Assembly: GCA_016703665.1 (NCBI GenBank) | Contig: JADJBS010000020.1 | Span: 124,001-188,000, forward strand | Length of the DNA stretch: 64,000 nt | Direction: 5' to 3' | From: Candidatus Defluviibacillus avedoerensis | Lineage (GTDB): Bacteria; Pseudomonadota; Gammaproteobacteria; Burkholderiales; Burkholderiaceae_C | Part shown: piece after piece, positions 10,051 to 19,713 of the stretch | How positions within the stretch are numbered: the stretch's first letter is position 1 | Layout of the letters: each line of letters begins with the position of its first letter | Notes under the pieces: generated by a model | Database searches by the model: none | What the model was told of the DNA's origin: nothing | The model's input: only the letters and a program-made list of their open reading frames with translations | Program-made: the position numbers and the translations under genes

Positions 10051-12080
10051 ATGACTAAGTACCCAAATCTCCTCAGAACCATTCAAGTCGCCGGTGTTCA
10101 TCTCCCTAACCGCATGGTCATGGGTGCCATGCACACTCGCTTGGAAACAATGGATCAACCCTACCAGCGCCTGGCAGCGTTCTACGTTGCCCGAGCAAAG
10201 GGGGAAATCGGTTTAATCTTGACGGGTGGTTATGCACCGTGCCCAGAAGGCGTGATGGATGCAGGGGGCCTGGTCCTCAACAAATCAGAGCAATTGGACG
10301 AGCACAGATTGATAACGTCTGCCGTCAACAATTCAGGCGGTCGCATTGTGTTGCAGATCCTGCATGCTGGCCGCTATGCCAAGGTTCCGACTTGCGTAGC
10401 GCCTTCGCTGGGTAAGGCACGAATCAACGTCTACCCTCCTCGCTCGCTGACAACACAAGAGGTTTGGCAAACCATTCAGGATTTCGCCCACACGGCAGCA
10501 CTGGCCGAAGCCGCAGGCTATGCAGGCGTGGAAATCATGGGCTCTGAGGGTTACCTGATCAATGAGTTCGCATCTGCACTCACCAACCAACGAGATGATG
10601 AATTTGGTGGTGACGTTGATCGACGCATGCGCTTCCCACTGGAGATCGTGAAAGCGGTACGTAGCCGCGTTCGCAAAGAGTTCATGATCATCTACCGGAT
10701 ATCGGCCATCGACTTGATGGATGGTGGCATGACAAGCGAGGAGGTCTGTGACCTTGCTCGTCATGTTGAAGCATCGGGTGCCGACTTGATCAACACGGGC
10801 ATAGGCTGGCATGAATCAGGCGTCCCCACCATGGCAGCGCCGGTGCCACGAGCTGCCTGGATCGACGCCGTCCGCCACATCAAGCGCGCGGTCACCATAC
10901 CGGTCATGGCATCGAACAGAATCAATACACCGGATGTGGCAGAGGACATCATTGCATCCGGCGCGGCTGACCTGGTGTCCATGGCACGCCCCCTGCTGGC
11001 AGACCCGGACTTTGCCAAAAGACACGCCAGAGCCGAGCAGATGAGATCAATACCTGCATCGCCTGCAACCAAGCCTGCCTTGACCGCATTTTTACCGACC
11101 GGGTCGCCACTTGCTTGGTAAACCCGCGCGCAGGCAGAGAGATCGAATTCAATGATCAAAAAACCGACGCACCCAAAAAATTCGCGGTGATTGGCGGCGG
11201 TCCCGCCGGAATGGCATTTGCAGTAAACGCAGCCCATCGAGGTCACGCTGTTACGCTGTTTGAAAGCTCCACCGAACTCGGTGGTCAGTTGAACATGGCA
11301 AAGAAGGTACCAGGAAAAAGCGAGTTTCATGAAATGCTCAGGTACTTCAGCGTCGCCTTGGACAGGGCAGGCGTTCGCGTACACCTTTCGACACGTCTAA
11401 GCGCTGCCGTTATAGCTGCCCGTATCGAATCAGGCGAATTCGATGAAGTCATCGTTGCCACTGGCGTGTTGCCACGCAGGCCAGAGATCAAAGGGCTGAA
11501 ACATCCCAAGGTGGTGACTTACCTCGACGTCCTAGCAGATGATGCTCCTGTGGGTAAGAAAGTGGCCATCATCGGTGCAGGTGGCATCGGATTCGATGTC
11601 GCCGAGTACCTGGTGGGCGACCCCAAAGAGTCGTTGGACCCTAGAACATTCATGGATACCTGGGGCGTAGACACGCACATTAACTCACCTGGCGGGTTGA
11701 AATCCCCGGCAAAGCAAAACTTTGAACGCACCATTCACATGTTCCAGCGAAAACCTGAAACTCTAGGAAAGAATCTGGGCAAGTCAACCGGCTGGATACT
11801 GAAAGCCAAGCTCCGCAGGGCGGGCGTTGCCATGACTGCAGGTGTGAGCTATGACGCCATAGACGACCAGGGCCTGCACATCACAGTCAATGGAGACCAT
11901 CAGGTGGTGAATGTCGACACGGTGGTACTTTGCTCAGGTCAAGTATCCAACCGCACGCTCTATGACGAGCTGATAGGCCATGGCATACCGACCCGCATCA
12001 TCGGAGGCGCTGATGTCGCATCAGAGCTGGATGCACTTCGAGCGATTGAGCAAGCGACAAAGCTCGCAGTATCCCTTTAG
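10051..12080 (+). pseudogene. fadH: 2,4-dienoyl-CoA reductase FadH, frameshifted once (probable sequence indel)
   Basis: NADPH-dependent 2,4-dienoyl-CoA reductase of beta-oxidation of unsaturated fatty acids. The first frame holds an old-yellow-enzyme barrel (FMN domain: NRMVMGAMHT, YLINEFASALTNQRDDEFGG). The second holds the 4Fe-4S loop (CIACNQACLDRIF, CLVNP) and the FAD/NADPH domain (FAVIGGGPAGMAFA, VAIIGAGGIGFDVAEYL). The frames join near 11035-11045, where adding one base restores the expected segment before the cluster cysteines and gives a 676-residue protein, close to E. coli FadH (672). All domains are otherwise intact, so an indel in the sequence is more likely than decay. Start could also be 10033. 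Confidence 0.88.
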
Positions 12081-12128
12081 GGACATTTGGATTTTCGGCA
12101 CGTCGGCCAGACTCCAGTCTATTTGAAT

Positions 12129-12827
12129 TCAGTACTCTTTACGGGTGATTCGCGCCTGTACCACTTCACTGCGCAACTCGCGCAAGGCGTCCGCCGCAAT
12201 CCAGCGCGCGGACTTGCTGCCCTGTTGCTGAATCTTTAGCGCTGTCTCAACAGCCACCGCATTGAGCACCTGATTGCGCTTTCCGATGTTACGCAACGCC
12301 CAGTTGACAGCTTTTTTGACAAAATTGCGATCATCGCTGGCAGCTGGCTCCATCAGAGCCAGAGCCGCTAAGAATGGCCCATCGCCGGATTGCTTGTCAT
12401 GCACTGCCAAAACGGCCAACAGCGAAAACGCCGCTCGGCGGACAAACTCACGCTCGCTCTGACTCCAAGCATGGACTTTGCCCCATGCCAATCGAGACCC
12501 GCGAAATGCGTTAAGACAGACCTGGTCACAAACATCCCAAGCCGCAAAACCTTTTGCCCAGTCGTCCATCTGGCGTGAGCTGAACTTGTCAGGTTCTGCT
12601 ACCAAGCTGGCCACAATGCGCGCGTCAGGAATATTGGTATCCCACAACGCCTGGGCCAAGCTGTGATCTCGGCCCACGTGCTTGGCAATTTGACGCATGG
12701 ATGGCACCGACAAACCCAGCCGCCTCTCGCCAGTAAGCCCAAAGCGGGCCATGCCTTCGAGCTCGGACGGGCGCGCTTGGCCATGGATAAGCGCCATCGC
12801 GGACGCCAATTTCGGATGTGCCGCCAT
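12129..12827 (-). CDS. DNA alkylation repair protein, AlkD-like HEAT-repeat glycosylase
   Basis: A ~232-residue helical protein of the AlkD/AlkC superfamily, which removes alkylated purines such as 7-methylguanine. Recognisable segments are GLSVPSMRQIAKHVG, HSLAQALWDTNIPDARIVASL, WAKGFAAWDVCDQVCLNAF and FVKKAVNWALRNIGKRN, the last being a strongly conserved HEAT-repeat block of the family. The start at 12827 (MAAHPKLAS) was preferred because an upstream start would run about 50 bp into the glutathione peroxidase gene. It lies directly downstream of that gene on the same strand, a sensible pairing of oxidative and alkylation damage responses, though this may be chance. Confidence 0.85.
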   Translation of the reverse strand: MAAHPKLASAMALIHGQARPSELEGMARFGLTGERRLGLSVPSMRQIAKHVGRDHSLAQALWDTNIPDARIVASLVAEPDKFSSRQMDDWAKGFAAWDVCDQVCLNAFRGSRLAWGKVHAWSQSEREFVRRAAFSLLAVLAVHDKQSGDGPFLAALALMEPAASDDRNFVKKAVNWALRNIGKRNQVLNAVAVETALKIQQQGSKSARWIAADALRELRSEVVQARITRKEY

Positions 12828-12840
12828 TGGATGTGCCACG

Positions 12841-13431
12841 TCAAAGGTTTTGTTGAAGCGCCTTCTCAATCGCACCCACCAGTTCTGCACTTTCTGGCCT
12901 CACCTTCCTTGGATAGTGCGCCAACACCTGGCCTTGACGATTGATCAAATATTTATGAAAGTTCCAGGTCGGTGTCGTTTTTGTGGCGGTTGCCAGAGCC
13001 GCATAGAACACGTTTCGCTTAGGACCAGACACCACTGACTTGGCCATCATTGGAAACTTCACCCCGTAAGTGTTGTAGCAAAAGTCCGCGATTTCCTTGG
13101 CACTTCCAGGTTCCTGTTCCCCAAAATCGTTGGACGGAAAACCCAAGACCACCAAGCCCTTGTCCTGATAGCGAGAATGCAGCGTTTCCAAGCCTTCGTA
13201 CTGTTTGGTAAAGCCACAGTAGCTTGCGGTGTTAACAACCAAAATCACCTTGCCCGCGTATTGGCAGAGGTTTTGTGGCGCATCATCCTGCAACCGGGGA
13301 AAGCTGTGCCTGAGCAATGCCGGACAAGTATTTGACGACGCGGCTTTGGCGCTCGGCACATCTGAAGCCCAGCTTGGCGGGCTGGCGAACAATACGGAGG
13401 CGGTGATCAGGCTTGCGAACAAAGTTTTCAT
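12841..13431 (-). CDS. Exported glutathione/thioredoxin peroxidase (GPx family, Cys type)
   Basis: A 196-residue GPx-family peroxidase with a cleavable signal peptide (residues 1-22, ending SWA). The catalytic motif NTASYCGFTKQYEGL has Cys where animal enzymes have selenocysteine; GFPSNDFGEQEPG supplies the conserved Asn and Gln region and TPTWNFHKYL the catalytic Trp. Most bacterial GPx proteins are cytoplasmic and about 160 residues, so the exported form with about 35 additional N-terminal residues is a variant. Function: reduction of peroxides with thioredoxin or another thiol donor; the periplasmic donor is not evident here. Likely first in a two-gene unit with the AlkD-like gene. Confidence 0.88.
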   Translation of the reverse strand: MKTLFASLITASVLFASPPSWASDVPSAKAASSNTCPALLRHSFPRLQDDAPQNLCQYAGKVILVVNTASYCGFTKQYEGLETLHSRYQDKGLVVLGFPSNDFGEQEPGSAKEIADFCYNTYGVKFPMMAKSVVSGPKRNVFYAALATATKTTPTWNFHKYLINRQGQVLAHYPRKVRPESAELVGAIEKALQQNL

Positions 13432-13554
13432 CGTACGGACTTTCGGGGCTGACCGCCTGTCACGCAGGCAACTTGACGGTGTTTACACGCCAAGCAATCG
13501 GTGAACAATGCCGTGAGCCAACAGTTTAGGCCATTCAGGCACAAAGGAGACCCC

Positions 13555-14538
13555 ATGACACTTACCCATTTTCGCCGCCCCATCATGCTCGGGGTGTTGT
13601 TGGCGGGCATGCTGAGCGTTCAACCGTGCTTTGCCCAGGCGCCTGTCTGGCCAAGCAAACCGGTCAAAATCGTGGTGACTTTTCCTCCAGGTGGTGCGCC
13701 CGATACTCTTGCACGCATCTTGGCCGACAAATGGGGCCAAACGCTGGGTCAGACCTTTACCGTGGACAACAAACCCGGTGCAGGTGGCAACATTGGCGCC
13801 GAGTTTGTGGCGAAATCTGCGAGCGACGGCAGCACGTTGATCATTGGCACGGTGGGCACGCACACGATCAACCCCGCGCTTTACCCGAACCTGCCCTACA
13901 ACCCGGTCAAGGATTTCACCCCCATCACCTTCCTGGCGTCCACACCGAACCTGCTGGTTGTCAACAATAATGTCCCTGCCAAGAATGTCAAAGAACTCAT
14001 TGATCTGGCCAAGAAACAGCCTTTGAACTTTGGATCATCCGGCAGCGGTACTTCGATTCATCTGTCCGGTGAATTGTTCAACACCCTGGCCAACATCAAG
14101 ATGCAGCACATCCCCTATAAGGGACGCGCACAGGCCATTCCCGATCTGCTGGGTGGACGCATCCAGATGATTTTTGACAACATGCCCTCGGCCCTGCCAC
14201 TGGTGAAGTCTGGCGAGCTGCGCGCCATAGGCGTGACCAGCACAACGCGATCCAGTGCCGCGCCCAACATCCCCACCATCGCAGAACAGGGCTTGGCAGG
14301 GTTTGACTCCACCTCCTGGTTTGCTCTGCTGGCACCTGCCGGTTTACCCAAAGACACGCAAATGCGCATCAATGCAGAGACCGCGCGCGTGCTCGCCTTG
14401 CCCGATGTCAAAGAAAAATTGGCGACCTTGGGCCTGGACGCAGCGCCTGGTACACCTGACGCGCTGGCCAACTTGATGCAGGCTGAACTCGTCAAGTGGG
14501 CCAAGGTGGTCAAGGAATCCGGTGCAAAAGCCGACTGA
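13555..14538 (+). CDS. Tripartite tricarboxylate transporter substrate-binding protein (Bug family)
   Basis: A 327-residue periplasmic solute-binding protein. The signal peptide ends near FAQA (residue 24), followed by WPSKPVKIVVTFPPGGAPDTLAR, the Bug-family opening, and later PGAGGNIGAEFVAKS, the ligand-binding loop. The start at 13555 has AAAGGAGA five bases upstream. Bug proteins bind carboxylates or related small organic acids; in Burkholderiales they are very numerous and often lack a nearby transporter, as here. It begins a plus-strand series with an SDR, an exported lyase-like protein and an aldo/keto reductase, so its ligand may be the substrate of those enzymes (inference). Confidence 0.9.
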   Translation: MTLTHFRRPIMLGVLLAGMLSVQPCFAQAPVWPSKPVKIVVTFPPGGAPDTLARILADKWGQTLGQTFTVDNKPGAGGNIGAEFVAKSASDGSTLIIGTVGTHTINPALYPNLPYNPVKDFTPITFLASTPNLLVVNNNVPAKNVKELIDLAKKQPLNFGSSGSGTSIHLSGELFNTLANIKMQHIPYKGRAQAIPDLLGGRIQMIFDNMPSALPLVKSGELRAIGVTSTTRSSAAPNIPTIAEQGLAGFDSTSWFALLAPAGLPKDTQMRINAETARVLALPDVKEKLATLGLDAAPGTPDALANLMQAELVKWAKVVKESGAKAD

Positions 14539-14563
14539 CCCTATACAGAAAGAGAGCCCATCC

Positions 14564-15355
14564 ATGACAGACCGCAAAGTTGCACTTATTACAGGCTCAG
14601 GCACAGGCGTCGGCGCCGCCACGGCCTTGCTGCTGGCGCAAAAGGGTTACAACATCGTTATCAATTACTCGCGCAGCGAGGCGGAGGCAAAAGCTTCAGA
14701 AGCAGCTTGTCAGCAATCGGGCGCTGCCACCTTGCTGCTTAAGGGTGATGTCGCACAAGACACTGACTGCAAGGCCATGACGCAGGCCACCATTGAGCGC
14801 TGGGGCCGCTTGGATGCATTGGTCAACAATGCAGGCATCACCACGTTCACCGGAGCGGGCAATTGGGACGCGTTGGATGCCGAGACTTTTCAGCGCATTT
14901 TCGGCGTCAATACAGTTGGCATGTTTCAGATGGTGCGAGCCTGCGCACCGCATTTGAAGGCCGCCAAGGGTTGTGTGGTCAATGTCTCATCGATTGCAGG
15001 TTCCTTGGGCATCGGGTCCTCCGTGCCCTACATCGCTTCCAAGGGCGCCATGAATTCGCTCACGCTCTATCTGGCACGCGCCCTTGCCCCTGATGTACGC
15101 GTCAATGCAGTATGCCCAGGCCTCATCACCTCCCGATGGTTTGTGGACGGACTCGGGCAAGAGGGATTTGAGAAGGTCAAGGCCATGACAGAACACAATA
15201 CGCCGTTGGGGCGCGCCAGTGAGCCAACTGACGTAGCCGAAGCTATTGTCTGGCTGGTGACCAGTGCACGTACCGTCACCGGCGAGTTAATGCTGCTGGA
15301 CGCCGGCACCCATTTAGGTGCGACGCGAATGCAGGTACCTGGAAAGACAGGATGA
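14564..15355 (+). CDS. Short-chain dehydrogenase/reductase
   Basis: A 263-residue SDR. The NAD(P)-binding motif TGSGTGVGAA is at residues ~11-20, NNAGI near 90, the catalytic Ser in NVSSIAGSLG near 140 and the YxxxK pair in PYIASKGAMN near 157. The C-terminal VTGELMLLDAGTHLG fits classical FabG-like SDRs. Start 14564 is preceded by AGAGAG. It follows the Bug-family gene by 25 bp, so it is probably in the same transcript. The substrate (a secondary alcohol or 3-oxoacyl compound) cannot be named. Confidence 0.88.
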   Translation: MTDRKVALITGSGTGVGAATALLLAQKGYNIVINYSRSEAEAKASEAACQQSGAATLLLKGDVAQDTDCKAMTQATIERWGRLDALVNNAGITTFTGAGNWDALDAETFQRIFGVNTVGMFQMVRACAPHLKAAKGCVVNVSSIAGSLGIGSSVPYIASKGAMNSLTLYLARALAPDVRVNAVCPGLITSRWFVDGLGQEGFEKVKAMTEHNTPLGRASEPTDVAEAIVWLVTSARTVTGELMLLDAGTHLGATRMQVPGKTG

Positions 15356-15373
15356 AAATCAGCTACGACGGCC

Positions 15374-15601
15374 TTAAGGGGCTCGGTGCAGGCGGGGAGC
15401 AGACAACAATGCCAGATTGTCATCTACCGCCACGTCCACATCTGGCCAGCGACCCACCAGTTGGTCTGAAATCATGGCAGATTGCAGCGCCTTGAGGTCT
15501 TTGACCGTGGGCGCCACCTTGATCTGAGCAATGGCAGCGCCACGGTTGTTTGATTTGGTCAAAGCCAAGATCTTTGAAGCCCATTCGTTGGGTCTGGCCA
15601 T
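15374..15601 (-). CDS. Small hypothetical protein
   Basis: A 75-residue basic to neutral protein starting MARPNEWASKILAL, predicted mostly helical, with no signal peptide, membrane segment or cysteine pairs. The sequence is not low-complexity and reads like a genuine small cytoplasmic protein. It lies between two genes on the opposite strand, 18 bp from the SDR stop, in a place where no other coding region competes. No family is recognised, and it could be a chance reading frame. Confidence 0.45.
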   Translation of the reverse strand: MARPNEWASKILALTKSNNRGAAIAQIKVAPTVKDLKALQSAMISDQLVGRWPDVDVAVDDNLALLSAPRLHRAP

Positions 15602-15691
15602 GGTGGTGTACTCACTGGAATTAAAGTCCGACTGTACAGGGGCTTTGGCCCACCTTCGGCCCAATGAAATATTTATCGCAAAAGGACAAGT

Positions 15692-17278
15692 ATGACTCGA
15701 CTCCCCAATATGCAACTTTGCGCTCTGCTTGTCTCACTGGGCATGGCGGGCGCTCAAGCGGCGGACATACGCGACACCGCGTGCAAGACCACGGCGCAGT
15801 GCCAGGCCGAGGCGAATGCCTTGAGCGGTCGGGTCACGAAGGATGCGACCAGCGCGCGAGCATTGGCGCAGGACCAGTTTTACTGGTTGGGCCGCATCAA
15901 CATGGCGTCGACGACCATGTTGATGGAGGAAGGCATCATTGCCGCCCCTTTGGGCAAACCCATTGCCGAAGGCGTTCTGCACTCAATCCAGCAGGCCGAT
16001 AGTCCCGGGGGCAAGCGTCCTAAAGATGTCTTGCAAATTGAGCGCATCATTTCTGAAAAGGCCGGGGCGCAGGCCACGCTGATTCACTCAGGCCGCAGCC
16101 GCCAGGACATGTTGGCCACCTACCGTGCGGCACACCTGCGCACTGCAGTGCTGGACACAGCAGACGCGATGCTGGAGGCTAGACAGACATTGATTGACTT
16201 TGCAGCGGCCAACGTCAATACCTATGTGCCTGCTTACACCAATGGAGTGCAAGCCCAGCCTGTGAGCTACGCGCATTACCTGTTGGCGTTCGCCGATTCA
16301 TTTGCGCGAGATGGCCAACGATTGCGCGAGTTGTATGCGCGGCTGAATCTGAGCCCCATGGGAACAGCCGTACTGGCCAACTCCAGCTGGCCACTCAACC
16401 GCCAACGGCTGGCGAACTTACTCGGATTTGATGGTTTGGTCGTCAACTCCTACGACGCAGGCCAGGTGATCAGCTACGACGTGCCCATCGAGGCGGCCAA
16501 CTTGGTGGGCTCGTCGGCGATTCGCGTGGGTGCCATGCTGGAAGACCTCCATACCCAGTACCACCAAAGCCGCCCGTGGATCCTGCTGGACACCAGCCAG
16601 ACCTACACGAGCAGCGCCATGCCACAAAAGCAAAACCCCGGCATCATTCAGGGCGCTCGCATCAAAGCAACCGACGTGGTGGCGCTAGCGCATTGGGCCA
16701 CGCTGCGTGCGCATAACGTGACGCCCGGAATGACCGACTACAAAGAAGAAGTGCCCCGAACCTATGTGTCAGCTGTGGAGATGTTCAACCAGTTTGTCAC
16801 CGTGCTCAAGGCGCTGAAGGTGGACCCCAAGCGATCGCTGGAAGAACTCAACGGCGACTGGACTACGTCCATGGAACTGGCCGAAACCTTGCAGCGTCTT
16901 CACGGAGTGCCCTTTCGGGTTGGACACCACTTTGCGTCCGTTGTGGTTACGGATGCGCGCAAGAACAATTGGCGACCCAACCAGTTTTCCTACGCTCGAG
17001 CGACAGAGCTTTACGCAGAGGCTATCCGCCATGAAGGATTGAAAGATACTCAGTTTCCGCTGAGCGAACCGATTTTCAAGGCGACACTGGCACCCGATGA
17101 CATGGTGCGCACGCGGGTTGGCATCGGTGGTCCGCAACCTGCGGAAGTCAACCGCATGCTCGGCCTGGCACGCGCAGCCCTTGCCAGCGACCGTGCGTGG
17201 CTTGCCGAGCGCAACGCACGTCTGATCGAAGCGCAGGCGCAGCTGAATCAGGCTTTCTTCAAACTCCTCGAAAAATAA
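15692..17278 (+). CDS. Exported argininosuccinate lyase-superfamily protein
   Basis: A 528-residue member of the fumarase/aspartase/argininosuccinate lyase superfamily with an apparent signal peptide (residues 1-24, ending AQA). Seen motifs: HSGRSRQDM near residue 135 (ASL has HTGRSRNDQ), SPMGTAVLANSSWP (ASL PLGSGALAG region), and the signature SSAMPQKQNPGIIQ (ASL SSLMPQKKNPD), which carries the catalytic serine loop. ASL normally is cytosolic and ~460 residues. The extra N-terminus, the Gln for Lys change and the catabolic context (Bug protein, SDR, aldo/keto reductase) argue against arginine biosynthesis and for cleavage of an external C-N compound. Actual substrate unknown. Confidence 0.82.
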   Translation: MTRLPNMQLCALLVSLGMAGAQAADIRDTACKTTAQCQAEANALSGRVTKDATSARALAQDQFYWLGRINMASTTMLMEEGIIAAPLGKPIAEGVLHSIQQADSPGGKRPKDVLQIERIISEKAGAQATLIHSGRSRQDMLATYRAAHLRTAVLDTADAMLEARQTLIDFAAANVNTYVPAYTNGVQAQPVSYAHYLLAFADSFARDGQRLRELYARLNLSPMGTAVLANSSWPLNRQRLANLLGFDGLVVNSYDAGQVISYDVPIEAANLVGSSAIRVGAMLEDLHTQYHQSRPWILLDTSQTYTSSAMPQKQNPGIIQGARIKATDVVALAHWATLRAHNVTPGMTDYKEEVPRTYVSAVEMFNQFVTVLKALKVDPKRSLEELNGDWTTSMELAETLQRLHGVPFRVGHHFASVVVTDARKNNWRPNQFSYARATELYAEAIRHEGLKDTQFPLSEPIFKATLAPDDMVRTRVGIGGPQPAEVNRMLGLARAALASDRAWLAERNARLIEAQAQLNQAFFKLLEK

Positions 17279-17307
17279 GCATTCACCCCCCCGAAAAAGA
17301 GAACTGT

Positions 17308-18312
17308 ATGAAATACCGCAATCTTGGCAAGAGCAACCTGAAAGTTTCCGCTTTGTGTCTGGGCACCATGATGTTTGGGGATCAGACGGCAGCAGACGAA
17401 GCCGGCTCCATCATTGCCCACGCTCGTGGCCAGGGCGTCAATTTCATTGACACGGCCGACGTTTACACCAGCGGTGCATCCGAAGCGATGCTGGGCAAGC
17501 TTCTCATAGGCCAGCGGCATGACTGGGTGTTGGCCACCAAACTCGGCAACAAAATGTCTGAGCGAATCAACGAAGGTCACTATTCACGCACCTGGATGTT
17601 GCGTGAAATTGATGCCAGCCTTGACCGATTACAAACTGATTTTGTCGACATCCTGTACCTTCACCGCGACTTCAATGGCGTAAATCTGGAGGAGCCTTTG
17701 CAAGCCATCGCCAGCATGCTGCAAAGCGGCAAAGTCAGGTACTGGGGCGCTTCCAACTTCCGGGGCTGGCGCCTTGCAGAGATGGTTCACTTGGCCAGGC
17801 AAATGGGCATGCCCGGCCCGGTGGTGTGCCAGCCCTACTACAACCTGCTAAACCGCATGCCCGAAGTAGAAGTATTGCCCGCCTGTGCCCACTATGGTAT
17901 CGGCGTGGTGCCCTACAGCCCGGTTGCACGGGGTGTACTCACGGGCAAATACGCGCCTGGGCAGCCCCCCGTTGAAGGTAGCCGCGTATCGCGCGGTGAC
18001 AAGCGCATTGCTGAAACAGAGTTCCGGGAAGAGTCTCTTGTCATTGCCCAACAGCTCAAAGCCCATGCCGACCAGTTGGGTATCACGCTTGCGCAGTGGG
18101 CCACGGCCTGGGTGCTGGCCAACCCAGTGGTCAGTTCCGTGATCGCCGGCCCACGCACCTTAAAGCAGTGGCAGGACTATGCCCCGGCGCTGGATTACGC
18201 TTGGACGGCAGCTGATGAAGCCTTGGTTGACAGTCTAGTCAAGCCGGGGCATCCGTCCACCCCTGGGTACACCGACCCGGCCTACCCTCTGAATGGCCGT
18301 ATCTTGAAATAG
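17308..18312 (+). CDS. Aldo/keto reductase
   Basis: A 334-residue (beta/alpha)8 NADPH oxidoreductase. Seen: FIDTADVYTSGASEAMLGK (catalytic Asp and Tyr), VLATKLG (Lys), DILYLHRDF (His), RYWGASNFRGW, and the C-terminal cofactor region SSVIAGPRTLKQWQDY. Start 17308 has AAAGAG upstream; earlier in-frame starts would overlap the lyase-like gene. It follows that gene by 29 bp and closes the catabolic-looking series. Substrate unknown; the family reduces aldehydes and ketones, and this subgroup resembles YajO/YhdN-type proteins. Confidence 0.88.
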   Translation: MKYRNLGKSNLKVSALCLGTMMFGDQTAADEAGSIIAHARGQGVNFIDTADVYTSGASEAMLGKLLIGQRHDWVLATKLGNKMSERINEGHYSRTWMLREIDASLDRLQTDFVDILYLHRDFNGVNLEEPLQAIASMLQSGKVRYWGASNFRGWRLAEMVHLARQMGMPGPVVCQPYYNLLNRMPEVEVLPACAHYGIGVVPYSPVARGVLTGKYAPGQPPVEGSRVSRGDKRIAETEFREESLVIAQQLKAHADQLGITLAQWATAWVLANPVVSSVIAGPRTLKQWQDYAPALDYAWTAADEALVDSLVKPGHPSTPGYTDPAYPLNGRILK

Positions 18313-18355
18313 CTGACCGTTAAACTCGGGCGGACTTTTCCCCACTTTGAGCACC

Positions 18356-19702
18356 ATGTCCGCTGTTTTTAACTTTACTTTCGTCCCCTGGTTCCGCTCG
18401 GTTGCGCCCTACATCCACATGCACCGGGGCAAGACTTTTGTCGTCGGCATCGCCGGCGAGGCGATCGCAGCAGGAAAATTGCAACACATTGCGCAGGACT
18501 TGGCCTTGATTCAGAGCATGGGGGTCAAGATCGTCCTGGTGCATGGCTTTCGCCCCCAGGTCAACGAGCAGTTGCTGGCCAAGGGCCACACGGCCAAGTA
18601 TTCACATGGAATGCGTATTACCGACGAGGTAGCGCTGGACTGTGCACAAGAAGCAGCAGGCCAGTTGCGTTACGAAATTGAGGCCGCTTTCAGCCAAGGC
18701 TTGCCCAATACCCCGATGGCGGGTTCTACAGTTCGGGTCATTTCAGGCAATTTCATCACCGCCCGACCAGTAGGCATCGTGGATGGGGTGGACTTCCAGC
18801 ACAGCGGCTTGGTACGCAAGGTCGATGTGGCGGGTATCCAGCGCACGCTGGATTTCGGTGCCATGGTGCTGCTGTCTCCTTTCGGCTTCTCACCCACTGG
18901 CGAGGCATTTAACCTGACCATGGAAGAAGTCGCCACCAGCGTGGCAATTGCGTTGCAAGCCGACAAGCTGGTGTTCTTGACAGAGATACCCGGCATCCGG
19001 ATTCATCCTGAGCAGCCAGAAGCTGAAGACAATCCGATCGACACCGAGCTACCCTTGGCCGCTGCAGAGAAACTGCTTGCTGGCCTGCCCAGCGCCAAAG
19101 ACCCAACAGATACCGCGTTTTATTTGCAGCACTGTGTAAAGGCCTGCAAAGCTGGCGTCGAGCGCAGCCATATCCTGCCCTTCGCGCTGGACGGCTCGAT
19201 CCTGCTGGAGATTTACGTACACGATGGCATCGGCACCATGGTGATTGATGAAAAGCTTGAATCCCTGCGAGAGGCCAGCAATGATGATGTAGGCGGCATA
19301 CTGCAGCTGATTGAACCGTTCGAGAAAGACGGCACGCTGGTCAAACGTAGCCGCACCGAGATTGAGCGCGACGTAGACCACTACACCATCATTGAGCATG
19401 ATGGAGTGATCTTTGCCTGTGCCGCGCTTTACCCCTACCCGGAAGGAAAAACCGCCGAGATGGCAGCACTCACCGTGTCACCGCAAAGCCAAGGTCAGGG
19501 TGACGGCGAGAGGGTACTCAAACGCATTGAGCAACGCGCCAAATCCATGGGTTTGGACAGCATTTTTGTGCTCACCACGCGCACCATGCACTGGTTCATC
19601 AAGCGTGGGTTTCAGCCCGCCGACCCGGAATGGCTACCCGAAGCACGCAAACGCAAATATAACTGGGACCGCCGCAGCCAGGTGCTGGTGAAAAAGCTGT
19701 AG
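18356..19702 (+). CDS. argA: Amino-acid N-acetyltransferase (N-acetylglutamate synthase)
   Basis: A 448-residue ArgA, the first enzyme of arginine biosynthesis. The N-terminal two thirds is an amino acid kinase-like domain (VVGIAGEAIAAG, VLVHGFRPQVNEQL, VDFQHSGLVRKVD), which binds arginine for feedback inhibition. The C-terminal third is a GNAT acetyltransferase (AALTVSPQSQGQGDGERVL is the acetyl-CoA loop, then FVLTTRTMHWFIKRGF). An ATG at 18356 was preferred to a TTG at 18347. The GNAT pyrophosphate loop QGQGDGERVL is a slight variant of QGxGxG/A. It converges with dsbB. Confidence 0.93.
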   Translation: MSAVFNFTFVPWFRSVAPYIHMHRGKTFVVGIAGEAIAAGKLQHIAQDLALIQSMGVKIVLVHGFRPQVNEQLLAKGHTAKYSHGMRITDEVALDCAQEAAGQLRYEIEAAFSQGLPNTPMAGSTVRVISGNFITARPVGIVDGVDFQHSGLVRKVDVAGIQRTLDFGAMVLLSPFGFSPTGEAFNLTMEEVATSVAIALQADKLVFLTEIPGIRIHPEQPEAEDNPIDTELPLAAAEKLLAGLPSAKDPTDTAFYLQHCVKACKAGVERSHILPFALDGSILLEIYVHDGIGTMVIDEKLESLREASNDDVGGILQLIEPFEKDGTLVKRSRTEIERDVDHYTIIEHDGVIFACAALYPYPEGKTAEMAALTVSPQSQGQGDGERVLKRIEQRAKSMGLDSIFVLTTRTMHWFIKRGFQPADPEWLPEARKRKYNWDRRSQVLVKKL

Positions 19703-19713
19703 CACTGGGCCAA

